This document shows, one piece after another, positions 1 to 8,073 of a stretch of 64,000 bases of DNA (the stretch's first letter is position 1; every line of letters begins with the position of its first letter). The DNA comes from Deltaproteobacteria bacterium. GTDB lineage: Bacteria > Desulfobacterota_D > UBA1144 > Nemesobacterales > UBA2774. The stretch covers positions 1 through 64,000 of the forward strand of contig JAJCZS010000029.1 in assembly GCA_029262275.1 (NCBI GenBank), read 5' to 3'. A program made the translations under genes and the position numbers. The notes below the pieces were generated by a model, which worked only from the letters and a program-made list of their open reading frames with translations, did not search any database and was not told the DNA's origin.

Positions 1-564
1 CGTAATGTAGGAAGCTCGCACCCAGATCCATATTCAGCAACAGCAGCTAGTATTGCTGCACTATACGGACCACTTCACGGCGGAGCCAACGAGGGTGTTC
101 TTCAAATGTTAGCTGAGATTGGACATAAAGATAATATTCCAAAAGCAATCAAAGCAGCCAAAAACGGCGAATTCAGACTTATGGGCTTTGGACATAGGGT
201 TTACAAATCCTATGACCCAAGAGCGAAGATAATCAAAGACATCGCTCATGATGTATTCCAGGTAACGGGTAAAAACCCATACTTAGATATAGCTCTCGAG
301 TTAGAGAGAATTGCACTTGAAGACGATTACTTTGTAAAGCGTAAACTATATCCAAACGTAGACTTCTACTCTGGACTCATTTATCAGAGCATGGGTATTC
401 CTGTGGAGATGTTTACAGTACTCTTTGCAATTGGTCGTACCCCAGGATGGCTTGCACAGTGGAAAGAGCTTCTTCTTGATCCAGAGAGAAGGATTGCTCG
501 CCCAAGACAGGTTTATCTTGGTGATAAGAACTTGAAGTATGTTCCAATGAGTAAAAGAAAATAA
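1..564 (+). CDS. gltA: Citrate synthase, C-terminal part (5' end outside window)
   Basis: Condenses acetyl-CoA with oxaloacetate in the cytosol, the entry step of the TCA cycle. The reading frame is open from base 1, so the true start lies upstream. The 187 visible codons hold the family's active-site blocks: [10 protein letters not shown] (substrate histidine), [14 protein letters not shown] (second histidine and an arginine) and PNVDFYSG (catalytic aspartate), then [12 protein letters not shown] and the usual C-terminal RPRQVYLG. These all look intact. Its TCA partners acnA, icd, mdh, sdh and sucC lie 40 kb downstream in this window. A T-tailed hairpin starting 78 bases after the stop is a plausible terminator. 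Identification is secure; the subtype is inferred only from the sequence style. Confidence 0.97.
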   Translation, partial: RNVGSSHPDPYSATAASIAALYGPLHGGANEGVLQMLAEIGHKDNIPKAIKAAKNGEFRLMGFGHRVYKSYDPRAKIIKDIAHDVFQVTGKNPYLDIALELERIALEDDYFVKRKLYPNVDFYSGLIYQSMGIPVEMFTVLFAIGRTPGWLAQWKELLLDPERRIARPRQVYLGDKNLKYVPMSKRK

Positions 565-580
565 AATAATAATTGGTGGG

Positions 581-898
581 TTAAGAGCTTGAGAAGTGCT
601 TACCGATCACATTATTATAATAATAATTAATCAAATGTTCTAAAGAGGCGATAAAAATATTTATCGCCTCTTTTTTTATATCTTCACTGTTATTTGCTTC
701 GTTTAAACTTTGCTGTAGCGGCTCGATAAGGTCATCTTTATCTTCTCTTAAGATAGCTTCTATAAGACCCTCATCTTGAAGGTCGTACTTTTTAGCCTCA
801 AGATTCTCTCTTAAAGAGCTTATCATTTCACTACTGTTTAGCTCAGGAAAATCTGAGACTGTATTCTTAAAAACTTCTACAAGATCATCTATATACAT
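581..898 (-). CDS. Hypothetical protein, 105 aa
   Basis: I do not recognise this family. The protein is acidic and looks helical, with no signal peptide, membrane segment or cysteine motif. The ATG at the right end is preceded on the minus strand by an AGAGGG Shine-Dalgarno-like stretch, which supports real translation. It converges on citrate synthase with only 16 bases between the stops. Oddly, a perfect 14-base-pair hairpin with a T-tail in the citrate synthase direction lies inside its 3' third, so that part of the protein is encoded by a terminator-like sequence. The gene may be real, or the reading frame may only be real upstream of the hairpin. Confidence 0.55.
   Translation of the reverse strand: MYIDDLVEVFKNTVSDFPELNSSEMISSLRENLEAKKYDLQDEGLIEAILREDKDDLIEPLQQSLNEANNSEDIKKEAINIFIASLEHLINYYYNNVIGKHFSSS
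642..677 (+). terminator. Rho-independent terminator of citrate synthase
   Basis: A perfect 14-base inverted repeat (642-655 and 660-673) with a four-base AATA loop is followed by a run of T to 677. It sits 78 bases past the citrate synthase stop and inside the convergent 105-residue reading frame. On the opposite strand the T-run after the hairpin is short, so the plus direction is favoured. Confidence 0.75.
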
Positions 899-952
899 GT
901 TTTTTTACCCTCTTTTGCTAATATTATCGAGCTTAACTCAAAAGTAAACAAA

Positions 953-1744
953 TCATTTATTCTCTTTTTGTATCTGGGATCTAAGGATAACTGCATAGTT
1001 CTTATTTAAATACCAATCAGGGTAAAACGTAGGTTCTTTTTCTCTTATTATTTCTTCCAATACTTGAACTGCTTCATCGTATCTTTTCTGCTTCTTAAGA
1101 TTCATAGCAAGGTAGAGCTTGGCGGACGAAAGGTGAGGGTCGTTAAACAAGGCTCTTCTGAGATATATTTCAGAGATTTTCATATCACCACCCAAAATAC
1201 TGGGTAGGTAATAGTAGAGAGTTCCCTGCATACCCAAACCATAGGTATGGTTTGGATCCAGTTCAAGTAATGTGTCTAACCTTTTTTTAACCTCAGGAAG
1301 CATAAATAGAGAGTTAAAGATTCCCTTTGTTTGGCCTACTAGTGCTAAGTTTGCAACATAGAAAAAATGTGCATCAGGATTATCAGGGGAGATTTCAATT
1401 GCACGCTCTGCAATTTCTTTGCCGGTCTCAAACGAACTTATTCTTGCTTCTTTAGTCCGCTCTCCCACATATCCACGAGTGAGCCAAACGCGAGAGAGAA
1501 AAATTAAAGCATCAACATTATTAGGATCTCTCTCTAATACTTCATTAGTGATTTCCATAGAGCGGTTTATATTCAAACGGTTTTTGTGGTAGGTCGCCAA
1601 AACTTCTCTGGCATCTTCTATGGTTGGCTCTTTTTGGGGTTGTACTTTAGCAACATCCTTAATTTCATTTGAATAAGCGAATTCAGAAATTGCAAATAGA
1701 AAGATAAAGAAAACAAGAATGAGCTTGTGTGCTCTATATGACAT
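953..1744 (-). CDS. TPR-repeat periplasmic protein
   Basis: A 263-residue protein that begins with a signal peptide (basic MSYRAHK, then a hydrophobic run to about residue 25 ending FAYS-NE). The rest is helical with tetratricopeptide-like units, for example around ERDPNNVDALIFLSRVW, ISPDNPDAHFFYVANL, LDPNHTYGLGMQG and FNDPHLSSAKLYLAMNL. TPR proteins mediate protein-protein contacts, and the partner here is unknown. It is probably exported to the periplasm. It lies 26 bases downstream of the M42 peptidase gene on the same strand, so the two may be co-transcribed. No clear Shine-Dalgarno sequence precedes the ATG. The TPR assignment is firm as a fold class; the role is open. Confidence 0.8.
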   Translation of the reverse strand: MSYRAHKLILVFFIFLFAISEFAYSNEIKDVAKVQPQKEPTIEDAREVLATYHKNRLNINRSMEITNEVLERDPNNVDALIFLSRVWLTRGYVGERTKEARISSFETGKEIAERAIEISPDNPDAHFFYVANLALVGQTKGIFNSLFMLPEVKKRLDTLLELDPNHTYGLGMQGTLYYYLPSILGGDMKISEIYLRRALFNDPHLSSAKLYLAMNLKKQKRYDEAVQVLEEIIREKEPTFYPDWYLNKNYAVILRSQIQKENK

Positions 1745-1770
1745 TGTATAAGCTTAACAAAAGTGAGGGC

Positions 1771-2799
1771 TTATTTCATCTTGAAATTTTTAATGTCCTC
1801 TAAAACATTAGCAATAAGTTTAATTGTATGCTCTATATCAGACTTATAGGCAATACTGCTTGGGCTATGAAGATAACGTGTTGGCACTGATACTACAGCT
1901 GCGCGGCTTCCCTTACCTGTAACCTGCATAGCAGTGGCATTTGTGCTGCCGGCATTTTTAACAGTAACCTGGCAAGGTATCTTCTTTTTCTTAGCAACAT
2001 CCATAAGATAATAGCTAAATGGCCTGTGGGCTACTAAAAATCTATCCAGAAGTCTTATCTCAGGTCCTTTCCCTACATTGGCAAGTGTTTTGTGCTCAGG
2101 TATTCCAGGTAGGTCCATTGCAACAGTGCCTTCAAGTGCTATTACAAAATCAGGTTCGACCACAGGAACAATAATCCTTGCTCCTCTAAGTCCTGCTTCT
2201 TCTTGCACCGTGGCAGTAAGATATAGATCACAGCCCAGTTTGGGCTTTCTTCTAAGAGCTTCAAGCATTACAAACAGCCCAACTCTATCATCTATAGCTT
2301 TTGATATAACAGCGTCTTCAGTTTCTTCAAAAGGGGGATAAAAAGATACTACATCTCCAACGCTGACTAGTTTATGAACTTTATCAGCAGAGAGTCCCAG
2401 ATCAATAACGCATTCTTCTATCTCGGGAACTTCTTTGTTATTTCCGCTCTTACTTATATGTGGTGGTATTGCTCCGACCATTCCAACAAGCGGCCTTTTA
2501 CCATAGATGATTAATCTCTGACCGTAGAATACGCGAGGGTCCATACCTCCAAGCGATGTAACACGCACAAAACCTCTTTTATCTACATGGTTAACCATAA
2601 AGCCCACTTCATCAGTATGGGCGTCCAGAACAACTTTGGGCCCCTTGCCCGGGATATGGGCAATAATGTTTCCCATTACATCTTCACTTACTTCTTTTGT
2701 AAGCTTCTTAAATTCTTTCTTTATAATATCCTTGACCAGATCTTCAGCACCTGGAAGTCCTGGTGTTTCACAAAGTAGTTTTAGTAGTTTTATATTCAT
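1771..2799 (-). CDS. M42 family metallo-aminopeptidase (FrvX/YsdC type)
   Basis: A cytosolic zinc- or cobalt-dependent aminopeptidase of the tetrahedral TET/FrvX family, which trims short peptides. At 342 residues it has the usual length. Likely metal ligands and catalytic residues are visible: H61 in DAHTDEVG, D170/D171 in SKAIDDRVG, E200-E201 in VQEEAGLRG, E223 in ALEGT and H311 in YLHSPSS. The order and spacing match the family. Related proteins are often annotated as endoglucanase M or deblocking aminopeptidase, so the exact substrate cannot be read from sequence. There is no strong Shine-Dalgarno upstream. The TPR protein follows on the same strand. Confidence 0.9.
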   Translation of the reverse strand: MNIKLLKLLCETPGLPGAEDLVKDIIKKEFKKLTKEVSEDVMGNIIAHIPGKGPKVVLDAHTDEVGFMVNHVDKRGFVRVTSLGGMDPRVFYGQRLIIYGKRPLVGMVGAIPPHISKSGNNKEVPEIEECVIDLGLSADKVHKLVSVGDVVSFYPPFEETEDAVISKAIDDRVGLFVMLEALRRKPKLGCDLYLTATVQEEAGLRGARIIVPVVEPDFVIALEGTVAMDLPGIPEHKTLANVGKGPEIRLLDRFLVAHRPFSYYLMDVAKKKKIPCQVTVKNAGSTNATAMQVTGKGSRAAVVSVPTRYLHSPSSIAYKSDIEHTIKLIANVLEDIKNFKMK

Positions 2800-2949
2800 A
2801 GTGGAGATTCATTATAACTAGGACGGGGATAATTTGCCAACTAAATTAAGTGATAGACTTCCGAACTCAAAAAGTGGTCTATTAGATTCTTTAAGTTTTC
2901 ATCTATCAGAGAAGATACGAAGAAATAGATTGCCCGCGGGGGCTCCCCG

Positions 2950-3684
2950 CTAAAGGCCCCAGCCGCCACTCAAGATCATATTAGAACCATTCACGTATGC
3001 AGCTTCATCAGACAGTAGATATAGAGTCGCATCCACTGCATCCTTAGTGCTCCCGATATAGCCTGCGGGTATACGCTTAACCATTGGCTGAAGTTCCTCC
3101 TCAGGAGCGCTGCCTGAGTTTACAAACCCTGGTGATATAGAGTTAACAGTTATACCATGAGGAGCTAGCTGCTTAGCGAATGCGCGCGTAAGCATAAGAA
3201 CTCCTGCTTTGGCTATGTAATGAGCAGTAACTTCTGTTTGAGCTATCATTTTGTCTGCATTTGCCATGCTGAAGTTAATAATCCTTCCCCACTTGCGGTC
3301 CTGCATCCCTTGGGCCACCGCTTGAGTGAGATAGAACACAGGGTGAAGGTTATTATCAAACATACTATTCCAGCCCTCTGGGGATTCTTTTAGGATGTTT
3401 ATTCTATGATATGGCCCAGCACAATTAATTAGTGCATCTATCCTACCAAATTGTTTTTCGACATTTTTAACAAGCTGAACTGCTGCCTCAGGATTCGAAA
3501 CATCACACTTTTCGGCATATGCCTTTGCTTCTATCTCCTCTATAGTTTTAATAGTCTCATTTGCATCATCTTCACTAGTTCTGTAGCAGATCGCCACATT
3601 CCATCCTTCTCTTGCAAGGGCAAGCCCAATATCTTTTCCAATCCCTCTGGCTCCGCCTGTAATAAGGGCTACTTTTTCACTCAT
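2950..3684 (-). CDS. Short-chain dehydrogenase/reductase (FabG-like) with altered catalytic motif
   Basis: A 244-residue Rossmann-fold oxidoreductase of the SDR superfamily. The N-terminal nucleotide motif GGARGIG (residues 10-16), NCAG at 87-90 and SPGFVNSG near the C-terminus are classical. The expected YxxxK catalytic pair is not: counting back from K159 in IAKAG, the tyrosine position is H155 and the tyrosine is at 156. The Ser-to-lysine stretch is also about two residues longer than in FabG. A start with AAGGAG upstream is well supported. A GC-rich hairpin (2936-2950) without a T-tail touches the stop. The canonical fabG is elsewhere (37965), so this is probably not the fatty-acid enzyme. 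Substrate unknown. Confidence 0.85.
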   Translation of the reverse strand: MSEKVALITGGARGIGKDIGLALAREGWNVAICYRTSEDDANETIKTIEEIEAKAYAEKCDVSNPEAAVQLVKNVEKQFGRIDALINCAGPYHRINILKESPEGWNSMFDNNLHPVFYLTQAVAQGMQDRKWGRIINFSMANADKMIAQTEVTAHYIAKAGVLMLTRAFAKQLAPHGITVNSISPGFVNSGSAPEEELQPMVKRIPAGYIGSTKDAVDATLYLLSDEAAYVNGSNMILSGGWGL

Positions 3685-3746
3685 ATCGAATCTCCTTAAT
3701 GAATCAACTCAAAAATATTATGTGGATTATGTAACCTATTATACCT

Positions 3747-4145
3747 ATGCCTGAGACACCGTGGATATCACCATTTAAAATCGATCCAGAGCCAGATAAG
3801 GATTATCTTGCTGTAATTACTTATCTCCCAATTAAAAGTTATCTGAATTTCTCTACGTTCTTCGAAGATGTAGGGAAAATACAAAAGCAGTTACAGAAAT
3901 CTTATGGACTTGTGGGATTTAAGTTCAGAGTAGATTTACTCTCTAAGAAAACTTATACGCTATCTGTATGGGAAGATGCAAAGTCGATTAGGAATTTTAT
4001 AACATCGGATGCTCACATAGAAACTATGGCAAAATTACCTAAATATTTAGGTAATGACAAAAAATTCGTCACAGTTTTTATCAAAGGCTCAGAGTTCCCA
4101 CCATCTTGGGACTGGGCTTTAAAAATGCTTAAGAGAACTGATTAA
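3747..4145 (+). CDS. Hypothetical protein, dimeric alpha/beta-barrel (ABM-like) fold
   Basis: A 132-residue soluble protein with no signal peptide. The pattern (beta strand with [11 protein letters not shown], helix, then [22 protein letters not shown], helix, and KFVTVFIKG) resembles the antibiotic-biosynthesis-monooxygenase or DUF3291-like ferredoxin fold, where small proteins dimerise. I cannot name a substrate. Its stop overlaps the stop of the convergent pyruvate decarboxylase gene in the shared bases TTAA, so neither gene can have a separate terminator between them. The fold call is an inference from sequence pattern alone. Confidence 0.65.
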   Translation: MPETPWISPFKIDPEPDKDYLAVITYLPIKSYLNFSTFFEDVGKIQKQLQKSYGLVGFKFRVDLLSKKTYTLSVWEDAKSIRNFITSDAHIETMAKLPKYLGNDKKFVTVFIKGSEFPPSWDWALKMLKRTD

Positions 4146-5839
4146 AGCACCTTAGGCGGGCGAGAGTTGTTTGAAGCAACCCGTGAGCCCCATTCAAGAA
4201 GCTCTTTGCTGCAATCGTCTCTGTCTAGCATTACTTCTATAAGGCTAGGGCCACCTTTGTGGGCAAGGGCGGTTTTAATGGCTTTTTGAAGCTCACCCTC
4301 TGTCGTAACCCTTGTAGACCATCCATTGCCTTCACCTGCGTTAAACACGTCCACAAGCCCTGCGTAATCCCAGTTCTTAATGTTGTTATAAGGGCCGTCA
4401 TGTATCTCAACTTCAATCGTGTAGCCACCATTATTGAGCAAAAAGATTATTGGATCAAGCTCATATCTGATAATAGTAGAAACTTCTTGCGCAGTAAGCT
4501 GAAAAGAGCCATCACCAACAAAGGTAAGCAACCTTCGCTTATCTTTAGCAGCAAGCGCATAGCCAAGTGTTGCACCCACCGACCAGCCGATTGAGCCGTA
4601 CTGCATCTGTATCTCAAATTTAGCACCTTCAGGGAGTTTTAATTTAATCCCGTTAAACCATGAATCACCTGTTTCAACAAGAACGGTTGTATTCTCATCA
4701 AGCATTTCCTGCACTTGTCCAAAGAGCCTGCGAGTGGTAATTATCTCGTCTTTTTTAACAGGTGGTTCTGGAGCAAATTCTTGTTTAACTCGGTTGTATG
4801 CAACAAGCGATGCATTGTTTGGCTTGATCTTCTTAGAGAGCCCCTCAAGGAAATCCTTTAGCATAACGTGATTATATGTACAATCAGGAAGCCTTACAAA
4901 ATCAGGCCCTGCATAAATCGATTTATCATGATTAATCAGGGTTGTGAAACCGCAAGTTGTGTAATCTGTAAATCTGGGGCCGGCAAAGAGATACATATTT
5001 GCTGACTCTACAATCTCAGCTGTACCAGGGCTTGAAACAGGTCCCCAGTAATTGCCAATATAGTTTGGGTGATTCTCAGATACAAGTCCCTTTCCCTGAG
5101 GCATAGAAGCATAAGCATAGTCAGAGGCTTCTACCAAACTAGCAAATGCCTCTGTTGCTCCAGATGACTTTAAATCCACTCCTGCTACGAGAACTGGTCT
5201 TGGTGCCTCACTTAGCAGCCTAACCGCATCATCTATAGCTTGATTTAATGACATCTCATCACTGGTAAGACCATGCAGAAACTCTCTCTCATGAGGAGGC
5301 GAGATTGGTAGCCCCGCTAAGTTACAAGGCACCTCAAGATAAACGGGTTTGTGTTTAAGAAGGCAAATCCTTATAGCCTCATCTATCTGAGATGGGGCGT
5401 CTTCTAGATGCTTTATTATTGCTGCGTATGCAGTTGCCTTGGTAAATATTTCCTCTTGATACCCATACGATACACTGCCCGTTGTATGATGTAGTCTCTG
5501 GTTCTCTACTTCAGAATTAGTGTTAGGGCCGCCGCTAACAAATACTATTGGTAGATCCTCAGCGTAGGCTCCCACTATGGCATTAAAAGCGCTTAGGCCG
5601 CCCACTGAAAAAGTTGTAACTAGAGCAGAAACCCCATTTGCTCGTGCATAACCATCTGCTGCGTAGCCCGCATTGAGTTCATTGCAGCAGTTTATCATCT
5701 GCAAATCTTTGTTCTTAAGGAGCTCATCCAAAAGTATTAAGTTGTAATCGCCGGGAACTGTAAAATAGTCCCTCACGCCTATCTCCACTAGCCTGCTTGC
5801 AATATATTCACCTATTGTTACGTTGCCCATGTGACTCAT
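4142..5839 (-). CDS. pdc: Thiamine-diphosphate-dependent pyruvate decarboxylase homologue
   Basis: A 565-residue ThDP enzyme close in length to Zymomonas pyruvate decarboxylase (568 aa). The known PDC-class signature is present: D31 in [11 protein letters not shown]54 in [16 protein letters not shown] (cofactor glutamate), H117-H118 in LHHTTG, the ThDP motif GDGS at 442-445 with NN at 469-470, and E476 within [15 protein letters not shown]. This fits non-oxidative decarboxylation of pyruvate to acetaldehyde; indolepyruvate or phenylpyruvate decarboxylase is the main alternative. The ATG is preceded by AGAGGA. The plus-strand flavoenzyme next door is divergent. No alcohol or aldehyde dehydrogenase is seen nearby to show where acetaldehyde would go. 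Confidence 0.9.
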   Translation of the reverse strand: MSHMGNVTIGEYIASRLVEIGVRDYFTVPGDYNLILLDELLKNKDLQMINCCNELNAGYAADGYARANGVSALVTTFSVGGLSAFNAIVGAYAEDLPIVFVSGGPNTNSEVENQRLHHTTGSVSYGYQEEIFTKATAYAAIIKHLEDAPSQIDEAIRICLLKHKPVYLEVPCNLAGLPISPPHEREFLHGLTSDEMSLNQAIDDAVRLLSEAPRPVLVAGVDLKSSGATEAFASLVEASDYAYASMPQGKGLVSENHPNYIGNYWGPVSSPGTAEIVESANMYLFAGPRFTDYTTCGFTTLINHDKSIYAGPDFVRLPDCTYNHVMLKDFLEGLSKKIKPNNASLVAYNRVKQEFAPEPPVKKDEIITTRRLFGQVQEMLDENTTVLVETGDSWFNGIKLKLPEGAKFEIQMQYGSIGWSVGATLGYALAAKDKRRLLTFVGDGSFQLTAQEVSTIIRYELDPIIFLLNNGGYTIEVEIHDGPYNNIKNWDYAGLVDVFNAGEGNGWSTRVTTEGELQKAIKTALAHKGGPSLIEVMLDRDDCSKELLEWGSRVASNNSRPPKVL

Positions 5840-5890
5840 TTTTTCATCCTCTCACTTGTTAGTATCTAATAAGATAAATTGAATTCTATC

Positions 5891-5920
5891 TTGTATTTCC
5901 CTAAACCTATAAAATATAAT
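5891..5920 (+). promoter_or_regulatory. Probable sigma70 promoter for the disulfide reductase gene
   Basis: TTGTAT at 5891-5896 and a perfect TATAAT at 5915-5920 are separated by 18 bases, followed 40 bases later by the flavoenzyme start. The region is AT-rich, so chance matches are possible. Confidence 0.5.
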
Positions 5921-5960
5921 AGACTGAAATAATAGAAATTGGTACTTCTAGGAGAAATTT

Positions 5961-7340
5961 ATGTCCACAAAATTTGATGCAATAGTAATAGGCACTGGTC
6001 AATCGGGACCTGCTTTAGCTGAGCGTATGTCCGATGCTGGGATGAGGGTTGCTGTTATAGAGCGCAAGCAGTTCGGCGGCACATGCGTTAATACAGGCTG
6101 TATTCCTACTAAAACCCTTGTTGCAAGTGCTAGAGCTGCTCATGTGGCCAAAACTGCATCAGCTTTTGGCGTAATGATAGATGGCACCATAAATATAGAT
6201 ATGAAAAAGGTTAAAGCCAGAAAAGACGAGGTCTCAGGTACTTCGAGTCAAAGTGTAGAGAGTTGGGTAAGGGGAATGAAGAATGTCACAGTCTATCAGG
6301 GCCATGCTCGATTTCAATCACCTCATAGCATAAGTGTTAATGACGAGATTCTTGAGGCAGAGAAAATTTTTATAAATGTAGGCGGAAGAGCATTTGTTCC
6401 TTCTGATGGGAACGAAGATGGGATACCTTATCTTACTAATTCAACTATGATGGATGTCGATTTTGTTCCAGAGCACCTTATTGTTATCGGTGGAAGTTAT
6501 ATTGGGCTTGAATTCGGGCAAATGTACAAACGTTTCGGAAGCAGGGTAACAATCATAGAAAAAGGCCCGCGTTTAATTGGCCGTGAAGACAAAGACGTCT
6601 CAGACACTGTAAAAGAAATACTAGAGAAAGAAGGAATAGGTATAAGGCTCAACGCAGGAAGTATAAGCGTGCGAAAACACGAACAGGGCGTTAAGGTAGA
6701 TGTTGACTGTAATGAGGGTGATACTGAGATTATAGGCTCACACGTGCTCTGGGCAGTAGGGCGTGTACCAAATACTGATGATCTCGGTCTAGATAAATCA
6801 GGGGTTGAGACAAATGAGAGGGGTTATATAAACGTTGACGACCAGCTTAGAACTAACGTCGAGGGCATATGGGCAATTGGCGACTGTAACGGTAAAGGAG
6901 CTTTTACTCATACCTCTTATAACGATTTTGAAATAGTTGCGGCTAATTTACTTGATAACGACCCAAGAAGGGTCAGCGATAGAATAGTCTGCTATGGACT
7001 CTTCATTGACCCCCCACTAGGCCGAGTTGGAATGACAGAGGAGCAAGTCAGAAAATCCGGACGCAAGGCTCTAGTAGGAAAACGTATGATGACAAGAGTA
7101 GGGCGAGCTCGCGAGAGAGGAGAGACAGATGGGTTTATTAAAGTCGTTGTTGACGCTGAGACAAAAGAGATTCTTGGAGCTGCAATTCTGGGAATCGAGG
7201 GAGATGAGGCAATCCACTGTATTCTTGATGTTATGTACGCCAAAGCTCCATACACGGTGATCCAAAGAGCTGTACATATTCATCCTACAGTGTCTGAGCT
7301 AATTCCAACCGTACTAGGCTCACTTCAGCCATTGGAATGA
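5961..7340 (+). CDS. Class I pyridine nucleotide-disulfide oxidoreductase (mercuric-reductase-like)
   Basis: A 459-residue FAD enzyme. The N-terminal FAD site GTGQSGPALAER is followed by the redox-active disulfide C42/C47 in GGTCVNTGCIPTK. A second nucleotide site GGSYIGLEFG and the ending HIHPTVSELIP supply the His-Glu pair of the dihydrolipoamide dehydrogenase family. It resembles proteins annotated as MerA-like, but it has no N-terminal heavy-metal domain and no C-terminal vicinal cysteine pair, and no mer genes lie nearby. True mercuric reductase activity is therefore unlikely. A soluble thiol or quinone reductase role is possible. AGGAG precedes the ATG. Substrate unknown. Confidence 0.85.
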   Translation: MSTKFDAIVIGTGQSGPALAERMSDAGMRVAVIERKQFGGTCVNTGCIPTKTLVASARAAHVAKTASAFGVMIDGTINIDMKKVKARKDEVSGTSSQSVESWVRGMKNVTVYQGHARFQSPHSISVNDEILEAEKIFINVGGRAFVPSDGNEDGIPYLTNSTMMDVDFVPEHLIVIGGSYIGLEFGQMYKRFGSRVTIIEKGPRLIGREDKDVSDTVKEILEKEGIGIRLNAGSISVRKHEQGVKVDVDCNEGDTEIIGSHVLWAVGRVPNTDDLGLDKSGVETNERGYINVDDQLRTNVEGIWAIGDCNGKGAFTHTSYNDFEIVAANLLDNDPRRVSDRIVCYGLFIDPPLGRVGMTEEQVRKSGRKALVGKRMMTRVGRARERGETDGFIKVVVDAETKEILGAAILGIEGDEAIHCILDVMYAKAPYTVIQRAVHIHPTVSELIPTVLGSLQPLE

Positions 7341-7416
7341 TTAAATCATACGAGTTACTCGATAGGCAATTTTAAATTTGAACTTGTTTTTCTTAGCTGT
7401 AATAATATTTTCTAAT

Positions 7417-8073
7417 ATGATAATAATAAATATCGCAGACATACACGGAAACGCCGCACCTATATCTGAAATGAGTGAGGTGCTATCCTCTGCTGATCTC
7501 GTATTATTAAGTGGAGACATTACGCACTTTGGCGGAGAAAAAGAAGCATCAGCAATCATAGATCAAATAAGGGAATACAATCCCAATATTCTTGCTGTTA
7601 CAGGCAACTGTGACAATAAAGATGTGGATTCTTATTTAGATCATGAGAACATTCAGATCCATGGGCGTAGCATAGATTTGAATGGAGTTACTATATTTGG
7701 GGCAGGGGGATCACTTCCATGTCCTAAACCCACTCCAAATGTTTACACTGAGGATGAATATAGTGATATTCTAAAAAACTCAACCCAGGAATTAGATGAG
7801 AACTCGCCTAAAATAATGGTCTCACACAACCCTCCAATTAACACCATGAACGATACACTTGCTTCAGGTGGTCACGTGGGAGGTAAAATTACAAGAGAAG
7901 TTATTGAAAAAGTTCAGCCCCTGGTGTGCTTCACTGGCCATATCCACGAGGCCTCCGGAATAGATGAAATTGGTGTTACCAAAATAGTAAACCCTGGCCC
8001 GCTTGGAACCAGATCCTATGCATATCTAGAAGTTAGTAATAAAATAGACACTCTTGAGATAAGAAATATCTAG
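7417..8073 (+). CDS. Calcineurin-like metallophosphoesterase
   Basis: A 218-residue cytosolic phosphoesterase with the five metal-binding blocks in order: ADIHGN, SGDITHFGG, GNCDN, SHNPP and GHIHEASG. These bind a di-metal centre and cleave phospho-ester bonds. The frame is open to a TTG at 7378, which would add a hydrophobic 13-residue lead. I prefer the ATG at 7417 because the protein then begins MIIINIADIHG, directly at the first beta strand, as in the family. No Shine-Dalgarno supports either start. Its stop abuts the stop of the convergent trkH gene. Substrate not predictable; YfcE-like cyclic phosphodiesterases are one possibility. Confidence 0.82.
   Translation: MIIINIADIHGNAAPISEMSEVLSSADLVLLSGDITHFGGEKEASAIIDQIREYNPNILAVTGNCDNKDVDSYLDHENIQIHGRSIDLNGVTIFGAGGSLPCPKPTPNVYTEDEYSDILKNSTQELDENSPKIMVSHNPPINTMNDTLASGGHVGGKITREVIEKVQPLVCFTGHIHEASGIDEIGVTKIVNPGPLGTRSYAYLEVSNKIDTLEIRNI

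Noticed and set aside
2936-2950. A GC-rich hairpin at the end of the SDR gene as a terminator
   Set aside because: No T-tail follows on either strand, so termination is not supported.
5961-7340. A mercury-resistance locus
   Set aside because: Only one MerA-like gene is present, without the metal-binding cysteine pairs or merR/T/P.
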